From Ipomoea triloba (Eukaryota > Streptophyta > Magnoliopsida > Solanales > Convolvulaceae), in NCBI RefSeq assembly GCF_003576645.1, contig NC_044916.1, positions 17,241,599-17,305,598 on the forward strand: a DNA stretch of 64,000 nucleotides, read 5' to 3'. A model generated the notes under the pieces. It saw nothing but the letters and a program-made list of their open reading frames with translations, ran no database searches and was not told where the DNA came from. A program made the position numbers and the translations under genes. This document shows positions 23,565-35,439 of the stretch, piece after piece; position 1 is the stretch's first letter; each line of letters opens with the position of its first letter.

Positions 23565-25902
23565 CGGGGCAGAAAGTGCATTTTCATTGGTATGCCAGCC
23601 AATATGAAGGGTTACCTCTTGTATGATCTTCGCGACAACTCTATTTTTGTTTCGAGGGATGTTACGTTCTATGAGCTGCAATTTCCTTTTTCTGAGAAGC
23701 TCTCAACAGAAATAGTAGAATTAACAACAACTGAGCCTTCTCTTCCAATCATCCCTCTTAATACTCATATGGACTTTTAGTCTCTTACAGGAATAACAGA
23801 GGAGCATGTACATAATTCTAGCATTGATGTGCTGAACACAGCTGATTCCCACCAGATTCCTACCAATCAATGGTCACCCCAAGAAGTCAATATACAGCGG
23901 CAGTGCTGATATTATTAATTCGGAGCAGCCTTGCCCCAGGGAAGAATCAGTCATTACACCCCAACAGAATGACACAATCTCTGTTCAGCCACGCCGCTCC
24001 ATTAGAGACCGCCGTGCTCCAAGAAAATTGCAGGATTATTACTATGATGCCCTCACCCTTTATCTAATGTCATAACATATGAGCATTTATCTCCCTTGCA
24101 CAGGTCTTTCTCTATGGCGGTCACATCTCTTAGCGAGCCAAAAACTTACAATCAAGCCATCCGTCATGAATGTTGGAAGCAGGCAATGAACACAGAAATT
24201 AAGGCCCTACAGCACAACAATACATGGGAATTAACTAGCCTACCTGCTGGGAAGTCACCCATTGAGTGTAAATGGGTGTATAAAGTCAAGCTCAAGTCGG
24301 ATGGCTCCGTGGAAAGGTACAAAGCTCGGCTCGTGGCGAAAGGGTATACACAACAATTAGGAATCGATTATACTGAAACCTTCTCGCCAGTTACAAGGAT
24401 AACCACAATTCGGACATTCTTGGCTGTTGCTACTTCCAGGGACTGGCACATCCACCAACTTGATATAAACAACGCTTTTTTGCATGGTGATCTATCCGAA
24501 GAAGTTTATATGACATTGCCACCAGGTTTTCAAAGTGAGAAACCCAACCAAGTGTGTAGGTTACTTCGACCTTTGTATGGCCTCAAGCAAGCAAGTCGTC
24601 AATGGAATGCAAAGCTAAATTCTGCTTTGGTAAAAATGGGGTTTGTGCAGTCAAAATCTGATCCTTCCTTATTTACTAAAGGCCGAGAGGACACATTCAT
24701 TGCTGTGCTCGTGTATGTGGATGACATACTAGTCACCAGTCCCAGCAAGTGTTTGATTCAGAATCTTAAGGCTATGCTTGATGCTGCTTTTAAAATTAAA
24801 GATCTGGGAGAGCTAGGATATTTCTTAGGGATTGAAGCAAAAAGAACTAGTGCCGGGCTGAACTTGTGCCAACGAAAATATGCTCTTGACATATTGAATG
24901 AAGCAGGTTTTCTTGAGAGTAAACCGGTTAGCACCCCAATGGTACCAGGACATCACTTAAGTCATGGTGATGGTCAATTACTTACTGACATTGGTCCCTA
25001 TAGAAGACTGGTTGGACGACTGTTGTACCTCACTACTACTAGGCCAGACATCGCCTATGCAGTCCATCAACTTAGTCAGTTCGTGGATGCTCCAACTGAC
25101 AAACACATGAATGCCATTCACAGGGTTCTTCGATATATTAAATCTGCCCCGGGATAAGGTTTGTTTTATCCAAAAGCTGAAGCTTCACAATTGATTGTCT
25201 TCTCGGATTCAGACTAGGCTGCGTGTCTAAAGAGCCGTAAATCTATTACTGGATATTGCATTTTCCTTGGGCATGCTCTTATATCTTGGAAATCGAAGAA
25301 GCAAGCCACTATTTCTAGGTCGTCATCCGAGGCAGAATACCGTGCTTTAGCAGCCACTACATGTGAATTACAATGGATACACTTTTTGCTTAGGGACTTG
25401 CAAGTGACGTTGGGAAAGCAGGCTGTAGTATTTTGTGACAACAAATCAGCTATTGTCATTGCGGAGAATCATGTGTTTCACGAAAGGACCAAGCACATTG
25501 AGATCGATTGCCATTTGGTCCGGGAGAAAGTATCCAGTGGTTTGATCAAACTCTTGTCGGTGTCCTCTTCAAACCAAGTCGCAGATGGGTTCACCAAGCC
25601 TCTTCCCACCGCCTCATTTCATACGTTCACATCTAAACTGGGCATACAAGATGTGCATGCGCCAGTTTACGGGGGGTGTTGGAGGACGAGGCCAAAGCTA
25701 CCAGCTGAAGAGGGGAGATATTTCTAGAAGGGCACATGCGTCTTTTCCATACAAAAGATGTAATTGTATTTCATCTCCGTCCTCTGTATATATTCCTTTC
25801 CCATTTTTCTATTCTGTAAGAAGAAACATTCATTTTGAATAAAACAAACTACCATTCTGTATTTCACTTTCTTCTCATCGCTCTCAGATCCCATTTCCGA
25901 CA
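23565..25902 (+). mobile_element. 5'-truncated Ty1/copia inside the CC-NLR
   Basis: It begins abruptly inside the integrase C-terminal region (KCIFIGMPANMKGY motif at about 23575) with no 5' LTR, gag, protease or integrase core. Reverse transcriptase is mostly intact at 24096-25157 (motifs ARLVAKGYTQ, QLDINNAFLHG, YVDDILV). RNase H follows, with stop codons at about 25156 and 25216. A polypurine tract ACGGGGGGTG precedes the 3' LTR. Because the resistance gene resumes exactly after the LTR, the missing 5' part was lost at or after insertion. Confidence 0.88.
25677..25902 (+). repeat. 3' LTR of truncated copia (226 bp)
   Basis: Starts TGTTGGAGG right after the polypurine tract and ends TTTCCGACA. 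It contains TATATATTCC (TATA-like) near 25787. The following base returns to NLR coding sequence. No second LTR exists in the window. Confidence 0.8.
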
Positions 25903-26812
25903 AGTTGTGCAAGCAAGGAAGACTGCACTTGATGATGTAATTATTCCAAAATCTGATGAACATGTCAAGATGGAGAGTGAAGAAGGCATAATGGTAGGGA
26001 AAAACAATGAGTTTGAGACTATAAGGGAGATGCTAATAAAACATCCATCTAAACAACGATAAATTGTCTCAATTCAAGGTATGGGAGCCATTGGTAAGAC
26101 AACGTTAGCTAGACGAATTTATGAAGATCCATCATTCATTTCCCACTTTGATAAGCGAGCATGGGTTGTCATATCACAGCATCACAATAAGCACAAATGC
26201 TAGAAGGTCTTCTTAATTCAGTAGGCAATGCAGGAAGTGACAGTGATGAGGACCTAGCAATACGACTCTACCAAGGTTTAAAGGGTCTGAGGTATTTGGT
26301 TGTGATGGATGACGTATGGAGTGTACAAGCCTGGGATGCCATCAGAGCTTGCTTTCCCAATGACATAAATGGAAGTCGAGTATTGTTGACTACTCGCATT
26401 GCAAATGTGGCTACTCATATGGGCTCTAACCACAATTTTTCCCATCAAATGCACTTGTTAGATCAAAGTGAAAGTTGGGATTTATTTAGTAAAAAACCAT
26501 GTCAATCTCAAGGTGTTGAATTTGAGATAATTGCAAGAACAATTGTTAAGAAATGCCAAGGATTGCCTTTGGCAATTGTCGTGGTAGCAGGTTTATTTTC
26601 CAAACTTAACACACTAGATGAGTGGAAGAATACTGCTAATGCTCTAAGTTCTTCAACATCAACTCTAGATGATGAATGTTCGAGAATACTCTCAATGAGT
26701 TATACTCACTTGCCCTACAACTTGAAAGCTTGTTTTTTATATTTCGGAAGTTTTCCCGAAGATAAGGAGATAAATGCTAACGACCTTGCAAGTTTATGGG
26801 CTGCGGCAAGAC

Positions 26813-27565
26813 GTGTAGCAATCAGCGGATTGTGTTAGCGATTAGCAATCAGCGGTTAGGTTAGCGGATTGTGTTAACGGCAGTTATCAGTTGACCATCA
26901 GCGGATTGTGTTAGCGGTTAGCGGTTATCAGTTGACCAGCGAATTAGTGTTTTGTAAAATTAGCTGTTTAGGTTAGCGATTAACATGTAAAATGACCTAT
27001 AAGGACATTCATATTATTATTAATATTAATATTTCCTTCAAGGCTCGAACCCACCCCTTCCCATTTACGGGTGCAACCGGGTGCCACTAGACCACAAGAT
27101 CTTTGGCAAAAAAACTCCTTCATTTAAGGAGTCTCTTAATTGCTTTTAGTTACAAGTTTTGTTTTTTAAAATAATAATATAGGGCGTTATAAATAATAAT
27201 AATATAGGGGCATTTTGGGGAAAGGAAGATCTTTCCCCAAAACGCCATGGGTAAAATTGGAAATAACAACTTTAGGCTATTCCTGAGGACTCAGGAATAG
27301 CCTAATACCTAGGGAGGGTCTAAGAATTTTTATTCCCCTTGCAAGGGGAATAGGTCATTCCCAGAAACAATAAGGTTTTACCACACAAAGGAATTGATTT
27401 ATTATTGGGAATGCTATTCCATTCCAGGCCTATTTTGCGAACCAAACGTGCCATTAAAGTTTTATTTATTTATTTATATAATGCGAGTAGTGTTACTATC
27501 TAGTTTTTAAGAATGAAAGGACAATGATTTTTGTTTCTCACTACTTAGGAGTCTAGGACATTAAA
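26813..27565. repeat. Repeat block truncating the CC-NLR
   Basis: At 26813-26970 words such as ATCAGCGGATTGTGTTAGCG recur four to five times in tandem. A minus-strand SINE-like box B (CTCGAACCCACC) lies at 27040-27115. At 27205-27245 TTTTGGGGAAAGG/CTTTCCCCAAAA is inverted. The right end ACCAAACGTGCC at 27440 looks like a hAT/PIF-type terminus. Probably nested non-autonomous transposons. No gene. Confidence 0.5.
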
Positions 27566-27569
27566 CAAT

Positions 27570-27740
27570 CTAGGAATAAAGTTCAAATTAGCTACTGACA
27601 AAACTTGAAAGCGCGGCCACTGAGTAAAACTTAAAAATGCAATTTGACCATTGAACGAAAAAAAATAAAGTGTAATTAAGCCACTCAACACTTCAAATGT
27701 ATGCAATTAACACCCCATCTAGTAGGTTGCATTTTGACAT
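27570..27740. mobile_element. Relic end of the 5513-type MULE
   Basis: AGTTCAAATTAGCTACTGA, GGCCACTGA, AAATGCAATT, CACTTCAAATGTATGCAATT and TAGTAGGTT follow the order and spacing of the left terminal repeat of the MULE at 5513-5650, with many substitutions. The other end was not found. Confidence 0.5.
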
Positions 27741-28992
27741 GGAAAATGACTTGGATGATGGCTTTGCATTTTTTTTATAAAAAATTTTCTTTTCATTTCT
27801 TTTTTTTTTTGTGAAAAACCATTTTCTTGCATAAAATCTGTTGTAGTACGCACTTGGTCCTTTCCTTTCTTTCTTTACTCTTTGTTCTACCATGTACTAG
27901 GCAAATTAGGCAAACTAAGCTTCAATCATTCTTTCCAAAAAAAAAGCTTCAATCTGAAATCTCCAAATTAGATTGAAGTTTATCAGTTCGTAGTTTCATT
28001 AATTTGCGGTTTCAATTTCTTACAGCCTGTTTGGTTTGCTGAAAAAAATATTTGAAGGGTGTATATGTTCATACAAAAGAACTAGGTACTGTAACATCAC
28101 AATGTTGAATCTTATAATATTCATGAAGGGTTAAACTTTATAATATTCATAAGTGTATGTTCACTTAACCCCTTATCTAAAATAAGAGTTAAATTGATAT
28201 ATAAGTTTTTAAAATCTTCCATGTACCATTTCTTCCAGTTTCATTATGTTGCCGGTATATATATTAAACTGATGACATAAAAATTTATTTTAAAAAAAGT
28301 TGTTGGCATATACTAGAGCTTTTTTAAGGCTTATTGAATTGTATAACGTAAAGGCTCTCTCTTGCGCACATGAGCCTGAAAAGGCTTGACTTGTGTGCGC
28401 CGACATCTGCAGTTGAAAAATTGACTGCCCTTGTAGGCTGAGTTATGCCAAATTTTCGTAACATTTTTCCAACACAGAGCCAACAATTCGTCCATCAACT
28501 CGGGTAGCTAACCATTGGCTCAACCCAGTAGACTACTTCCATTCGATTAACTTGGGTTTGGTCGAATGATTATCTACTCGTATAATATGACCAACTTGGG
28601 CTTACCTCCCCCAAAAAATCCTTTTGTTTCTCGTGCTTGTTATTTTTCTAAGAATATTATTTTCGTAGCAATATTTCCTAATACTTCCATCCTCTTTCTC
28701 GACCTTCTGAATCATCATTATGCATGCCCTTTGTGTCTTGAGTTTTTTACTACTTCCAAAGTAAGTTTGTTTTGTTGGGTAAATTCAATCAATTAGCTAT
28801 TTTTACTGGAATATATAGTGTATTATAAGCCCCGGCTCATCTCTCTATGTTTTTCAGGATATTCTTACAACTTCTTTGGTGAAGTATGGAAATTTTATAT
28901 TGATATGTCATTGCTTAGTGAATGGGATCTGTGCCATAATCTATCCAATTAAGTACTTAATTGCTTAAATTGTTAGTGTTCAATTTTGTCAG
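27741..28992. other. Upstream flank of TNL; no TIR exon found
   Basis: AT-rich sequence. I searched by eye for TIR-domain coding (DVFLSFRG-like or RTFxD motifs) on both strands and saw none. A donor/acceptor pair cannot be proposed except the acceptor at 28991-28992. The 5' exon(s) of the TNL are deleted or lie outside. Confidence 0.5.
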
Positions 28993-31900
28993 GTACGAAG
29001 CAGAATGTGTCCAAACAGTTGTTGACAACATAATTGCTCGATTGAATCAATCCATTCAAGCCTCTACTATCCTTCAAAAGAACTTAGTGGGATTGGATTC
29101 TAGCGTTAACCATATAAGTAAGTTGTTGAGAATGGAACCCAATGGTGTTCAATTTATCGGAATTTGGGGGTATGGGAAGTATTGGCAGGACAACAATTGC
29201 ACGAATTGTTTTGAAAACGTTTTCGAGCCAATTTGAAGGAGTATGTTTTCTTGCAGATATTAGAGAAAGCCAAGGCAAAATGAGTGAATTACAAAAGACC
29301 CTTATAAAAACAATCTCAAATGGACCAGTAGATAATATAAGCAATGTGCATGATGGAATGGATATGATAATGACAAGGTTTAAAGAGAAAAAAGTTTTGA
29401 TTGTTCTTGATGATGTAGATCACGTGGGACAATTACGGAAATTAGCCGGAGATTATGTTTGGTTTGGTGGGGGTAGTAGAGTGATTATAACTACAAGAGA
29501 TGCGGGGGTATTGCGTTCCCATGGAGTTGATGAAAAGTATATATATAAAGTAGAAACGTTGAGAGAGAAGGAAGCTATTCAATTGTTTAGATCGCATGCC
29601 TTTAAACAGAAAGCTAAAACTGGCGTGGAAGAACTGTGTGGACCAGTTGTGCATTATTGTAAGGGTCTTCCACTAGCTCTTAAAGTTTTGGGGAGTTCTC
29701 TTTGTGGACTAGAGGCTATTGAGTGGGAAAGCACTTTAGAGAAACTCAAGGACACCCCAGATGAGTTTTGATATACTAGATCCCAAAAACCAAAAAATCT
29801 TTTTACATATTGCATGTTTTTTCAGGCACGAGGAGGAAGAATATGTAAAAAATGTGCTTAAAACTTGTGATTTGCATCCAGTCATTGAAAAATCTCTTAT
29901 ATCAGTTCTGGAAGGAAGAATTGAGATGCACGATCTAATCCAAGATATGGGTTGGCATATTGCAAGAGAGGAGAAACCTAGGAGCAGGGTATGGGAGTTT
30001 GAGGATACAGAAAAATGGTAAGGTATATATATGTATATTTCGATAGTAGCAAAATTAATTAGTAGTTAATTCCTAGCTTGAAGATTTATTTTATTTTATT
30101 TCATTCTTTCAGGAGCTTACTAAACACATAGAATGTATTTTATTCCCCTATACTACATATGGATTTTGGCGGCAAAATGATGAGAATATTAGCAGTGCCT
30201 TTGAAGCTTTGAAGATACTCATAGGTAAACAGCCGTCCGTTGAAGCTTTGAAGCTTATAGTTAATAATTTTGACGGTGATGTCAAGGATAATTATCAGTT
30301 TCCTAGCAGCTTGAGGTGGCTTCATTTCCCATATTATCCTTTCCGTTCATTACCCACAAGTTTTCATCCCTCTAGCATGGATACGAATCCATCAGAGCTT
30401 GTTGGGCTTTGTCTGCGCAGTAGTTCTCTTCAAAATTATATATATTCTTTTTTTTTCATTAATTGATTAATTAGCTTAAACTAATTAATTATTTTATTCT
30501 CCATCTTCTTCTACTCTTGCACGCATGCATGCAGGAATTGAATCAACTTACCTATTTGGATCTTAGCTCTTCCCGTTCTTTGCTAGAGACTCCAAATTTT
30601 GATATAATGCCGAATTTGGAAAAATTATACCTTTCACGTTGTGAGAAATTAATAGAGAGAAGCTTATTTTATTGGATTTAAGTTATTGCGATAGATAACG
30701 CTTCCCAGCTTTATTCAAGTTTCATCTCTTCAATTTCTCAAACTTGAGGATTGCCCATTAGAAAATTTTCCAGAAATCCAGAAAAAGTAGTGGATCTGAA
30801 TTTACAATTCATTCGGATTAGAGAATTGCCCCCATCAATCCAGCAACTATGTGGGCTCACCAAGCTGAGTTTGTTTTTCTGTGAGCATCTTGAATGTCTT
30901 CCTAACAACTTATGTGAGCTGAAAAGTCTTAAAGTTCTCAAGCTTCAATCTTGCATGAAACTAAAGTCATTGCCACAAAACCTGGGCAACCTGTCAAATT
31001 TGGAAGAGCTTCATGTATACAGGACTGCCATTTTTCAACCCCCATCTTCAATAATGCAATTGAGCTCACTTGAATGCTTGTGTTGGAAAGGCAACCAGGA
31101 GTTTAATTTGATGAAGAGACAAGTCTAGAATTTGTTCGTTGTGTATCAGGTTTGTGCTCACTAAAAAGGCTAGCTACAACTCTCTAATTTTAAGACCATC
31201 AACGAACTCCCTTTAGAGCTTGAACGATGCTTGATCTCATTGGAATATTTGAATCTTGAGAGAATCAATTTTGGTTATTTACCTAAAAGTTTGAGTCAAC
31301 TCTCTCAGATCACCTTCAATACCTTGACATCAGAGATTGTGAAAATTTTAAAAAGTTGCCAGAGCTTCCAAAAACTATAAGCGAACTATATGTGGATTTC
31401 CATTTTGCCTTTAGAAACAAGTCAAGCAACATAGCTATGTTAGCAATCAATTCAAGTACCCCTCAGTCTCATTCGCCCCTTGTGATCGGTATGGTTGGCT
31501 CGAAGTTAAAACCTTTTTAGCTAAGAAGAGCAATCAATTTCCATTTCACAGGAAGACTCCTTTTAGTGTTAGCTACTCAAGCTCTCATGGTTACACTCAC
31601 TTGAAATCATTCAAATACCGACGCTACAACTCAAATAGGATCGGATCTCCTTTAATCTCAATTCTTGTTGGTATAGTACACAATTTGTCGGATTTGTTGT
31701 ACTTATTTTTTCTCACAACGCATGGGGACCACACTCGTACCAAGGCTTAGATGACGGAAGTTATTCTCATTGTTTGATTAAAGCCAAACTGTCATCACAT
31801 AATGATATTAAAAATGAAGATCTTGAAACAAAATGTGTGATACCCAAAGATAACAGAACAAGCCTTATTTGCTTGGTCTACCTCCCATTTAGTAGTTTGT

Positions 31901-32129
31901 GGCCAGAATCTAAACCTATGATGGAAGCAAATCATTATTCAAGATTCGAGGTGAAACTTGATGAGTATTTGAGAGGTTCAGCAGATTGGGGCATTAATTT
32001 ATTGTACAAAAGGTATATTTCAAATTTTCCTTCCCCTCATATGTTTACATTCAACTTTTTAATGCTCTATATTAGGTATATTTTTTTTTACAATGTAATA
32101 TCTTTTCATAGCTACTTTCTCAATATATA

Positions 32130-32220
32130 AAACATAAAGAGTCAATAAAGCTCGAACTCATAACCTCACACATGAGGGAGCTAGTAACTTGGTGCTACTG
32201 GACCACAAGGTCCTTGACTA
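32130..32220 (-). mobile_element. SINE-like relic in TNL intron
   Basis: Minus-strand reading gives ACCTTGTGGTCCAGTAGCACC and a box-B-like GGTTATGAGTTCGAGCT. Same tRNA-derived phrase as at 14690 and 42270. Heavily decayed. Confidence 0.45.
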
Positions 32221-32284
32221 TTAGATATACTTTATTACTAGATAACTTTTATTTTTTCCTTTGTTTTAGTTTTCTGTTTTATTA

Positions 32285-32571
32285 CAATCATTATTGCATT
32301 ACAATCATTATTGCATGGACCATGGTCCACACAGCTGTGTGGACCAAAAATGAAAAGTACATTATTTTTGTACTGAAGGTACATTATTTTTATATTGTAG
32401 GTACATTATTTTAGGGTACATTATTTTTGTACTGAAGGTACATTATTTGATATATACTGTCAAATAATGTACCTTCAGTACAAAAATAATGTACCTTCAG
32501 TATAAAAATAATGTATTTTTTATTTTTGGTCCACACAGCTGTGTGGACCATGGTCCATGTAATAATTTGCC
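32285..32571. mobile_element. 287-bp MULE-type foldback MITE, TSD GTTTTATTA
   Basis: Perfect 9-bp duplication GTTTTATTA at 32276-32284 and 32572-32580. Inverted ends include TGGACCATGGTCCACACAGC followed by TGTGTGGACC on both sides. The interior is repeats of GTACATTATTTTTGTACTGAAG in both orientations. The outermost bases (CAAATTATT.CATGGACC) resemble the ends of the elements at 20952 and 53025. It lies in the intron between the last two exons of the first C-JID module. Confidence 0.85.
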
Positions 32572-32710
32572 GTTTTATTAAGGGTAGGGCCGAAATCATA
32601 ACAAGTATAATTATATAGTTTTTACTTTTAAATTTGATGAATTAAAAAATGTGCTTTCAGCCCAATAGAAGCAAGAGAGGATATGGCTAATTACCATGGG
32701 AGTGATCCAG

Positions 32711-33290
32711 GTACTCTACATTACCCCTTTTATACTATTATTATATATTATTTTATTGTGTTATATTAAGAATATTCATACTCTTTAACATTTTATATTA
32801 ACATCTATGGAGTATTTAACAAATTAAAAGAAAAAAACAAAACGTCCTTACAATTAACGTAACAATTAGGTACTAATATTTTATAAATTATTTTAATACA
32901 TGAAAGAATAAATGCTACTCGTCAACCCAACCTTAATTTGTTTCATTTGATACATACACATGTTATTTAATGGTCAAATAACTCTATTAACCCGATTACT
33001 AGGGCAACCCCAATCAAGAGCAACCTAGGTTGTTTTGTCTTCTTGTGATCTTTTACCGGTTGGTGGTACAATGCCCGATCTACCCCATGTGCACTCTTAG
33101 ATAGTGGTTAAGTGTTTCCCTAACTTGTTACCAAAAAAAACCTATTTACTTTTTCATATTTTCAACAATTTCTTTTTTAATTTTCAAAATTTACATTTTT
33201 GTATTTGACATAACTTTTAATACAGTTTATGTGTATATAAGTTTTATTACTGAAAAATTAAATTGTAAAATAATAACTTGAGGTGGGAAG
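32711..33290. other. AT-rich spacer before copia
   Basis: No exon of a kinase or LRR was found here. It begins with a plausible splice donor (GTACTC at 32711). The last five bases (33286-33290, GGAAG) are the copia target duplication. Confidence 0.55.
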
Positions 33291-33403
33291 GATTAGGTTA
33301 TGTATTTCTCAATAATCAACTGTACAAGATTACAAAGTAGAAATAAATACATATCACAGAGTCCTACTAGTAAAAGAGTTGAATAATAATAAGAGTCCTA
33401 ACA
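33291..33403 (-). repeat. 3' LTR of the minus-strand copia
   Basis: 113 bp. On the minus strand it begins TGTTAGGACTC after the polypurine tract and ends CATAACCTAATC. The end is not the usual CA. Confidence 0.9.
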
Positions 33404-35439
33404 CTCCCCCGCAAGCTCAGGAAGGCGCAGCGACCTGAAGCTTGTCACGAAGAAAAGCAAACCGAGGAGCAGCAAGAGGCTTGGTAAGAATGTCTGCCAG
33501 CTGATCCTTAGTGGAAATAAAGTTGACCTGAAGCTCACCAACAGCCACCTTGTCACGAACAAAGTGATAATCGATTTCGATGTGCTTCGTGCGGGCATGG
33601 AACACTGGATTGGCACACATGTAGGTGGCGCCTAGATTATCACACCACAGCTTTGGAGAGGTAGTAGGAGGCACACCCAGCTCATAGAGTAAGGAGACCA
33701 CCCAGGTGACTTCAGCACACACATCCGCAAGAGCCTTGTACTCAACTTCAGTGGATGACCGGGCCACAGTCCGTTGCTTCTTGCACATCCACGAAACCAG
33801 GTTAGACCCCAGGAAAACCGCAAAACCACTCGTAGACTTCCTATCCACAGGACAGCCGGCCCAGTCTGAATCGCAGTAAGCATGAATGACAGAATTAGAG
33901 GACTGGCGCAGCAGCAGACCAAGATGCATAGTCCCCTTGACATACCGAAAAACCCGTTTCAGCTGAGCCCAATGATCCTCTGTGGGTGAGTGCATATGCT
34001 GACACAATAAATTAACCGCAAACGACAGGTCAGGGCGTAAGGCACCAGCTAGGCTCCTGTAGCGGGTAGGATCTGCATATAGCTCAGACGAAGCAGATGA
34101 AGAACGAGACACAGGAATCGGAGTCGCCAAAGGCTTACAGTCAGACATACCTGCCCGCTTCAGAATGTCAGACATATATCTCTTCTGAGACAGCAACATC
34201 CCCGTCTCAGTAGCCACTGTCTCAATGCCTAGAAAAAAAGATGGACTACCAAGATCACGAATCTTGAAAGCAGTAGATAACCTGGAAATAAGCATCGACA
34301 CCAAGGCAGAATCACTCCCCATTACCAAAATGTCATCAACATATACAAGCAGGTAAACACGTAACTCCCCCTGTGTGTAAATAAACAAAGACACATCCGT
34401 CTTGGATGCCTGAAAACCAACAGATAATAAAAAAAAAGTGTGTAAACGCGTGAACCACGCTCGCGGGGCCTACTTGAGTCCATATAAGGACCGCTGCAAC
34501 AAACAAACATGATCAAGATAGTCAGAATCAGCATAGCCAGGCGGTTGACGCATGTAAACAGTCTCAGCTAAAGTCCCATTCAAGAATGCGTTATGCACAT
34601 CAAGCTGCCTGACCACCCATCCAGAAGACAAGGCTAGAGAGAGCAATAAACGAACAGTGGTAGGTTTAACCACAGGACTAAATGTATCAAAAAAGTCCTG
34701 GCCAGCAACCTGGTTAAACCCCTTAGCAACAAGCCTGGCCTTATGCCGCTCAATTGAACCATCCGCCTTCCGCTTGGTGCGAAAGACCCACTTGCAACCA
34801 ACAATATTCATTCCCTCACGAACCGGCACAAGCTTCCAAGTCTGATTCTACAACAAAGCATTGAACTCAGCATCCATAGCCTCCCTCCATTCAGGAAAAC
34901 GCACAGCCTGAGTATAGCAGGTAGGCTCCGGAGGACACACCTCAGCAAATAAAGCAACCAACACAGCCCCCTCAGACCGCACTCTGCTCCGAGTCATAGG
35001 ACCGTGCTCCCGAGGCACGGGACCTTGCTCCAGAGGCACCTGATGAAAAACAGTTGCCCGCCGGCCCCGAGAAGCTGCCGGACGCAGCTGAACAACACGC
35101 GGAGGCACCACCACTGCACCAGTAGCTGAAGGAGACACACGAGCAACACCCCAAGGTGGTAACGGTGGATCACCAGCTGACTGCACAATAGGCTTAGTAA
35201 CAAAAGGAAAAACATGTTCATCAAAAGGAACATGCCTGCAAATAAAGACCTTGTTAGTGCTCAAGTCCATACATCGATACCCCCTAAAAGAGTCAGGATA
35301 GCCTAGAAACACACAAGGAGCAGACCGGAAACTCATTTTATGGCGATTGCAAGGACGTAAATGAGGGAAACATAGGCAACCGAAGACACGCAGAAAATAA
35401 TATGAGGGCTGTGACCGATTGATGAGACCGGAATGCAAC

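Larger units (their letters stand above)
23097..26812 (+). pseudogene. CC-NB-ARC resistance gene (R1-like), split and truncated
   Basis: ATG at 23097 opens an Rx-type coiled-coil N-terminus (MACVAVNSLIRTLELEFLQP, then the ELIKSLHEKLGFLIEL helix). A frameshift near 23270 moves coding to the frame with DLETKLRDVAFRLEDDIEL, a normal EDVID-region equivalent. Coding stops at about 23565 where a copia fragment enters and resumes after 25902 with ARKTALDDVI. The NB-ARC is readable: P-loop GMGAIGKTT at about 26080 (after an in-frame TAA at 26060), kinase-2 LVVMDDVW, RNBS-B GSRVLLTTR, GLPLA, and RNBS-D CFLYFGSFPED. A further frameshift/TAG sits at about 26195. It ends near 26812 in repeat sequence, before MHD and LRR. 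Such proteins are cytoplasmic pathogen sensors; this copy is dead. R1-like assignment is by sequence resemblance. Confidence 0.9.
28993..32710 (+). pseudogene. TIR-less TNL resistance gene: NB-ARC, LRR, first C-JID module
   Basis: Acceptor TTGTCAG precedes YEAECVQTVVDNIIARL, the usual start of a TNL second exon. NB-ARC: a one-base error in a G run near 29168 shifts frame inside the P-loop, and the P-loop reads GMGSIGRTT, with Arg for the nucleotide-binding Lys. Kinase-2 VLIVLDDVD, RNBS-B SRVIITTRD and GLPLALKVLGSSL follow. A small deletion near 29760 breaks the frame again before FDILDPKNQKIFLHIACFF, and MHDLIQDMG marks the end of the ARC2. LRR exons start at 30113 and 30535 and contain NLCELKSLKVLKLQSC-type repeats. 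From 31129 on, stops and frameshifts accumulate through a last LRR and a C-JID (post-LRR) module ending LLYKR at 32012, with a last exon 32661-32710 and a good donor. Not functional as it stands. Confidence 0.88.

Noticed and set aside
28566..28796. Possible TIR exon upstream of the TNL
   Set aside because: The frame has none of the TIR motifs and no matching donor.
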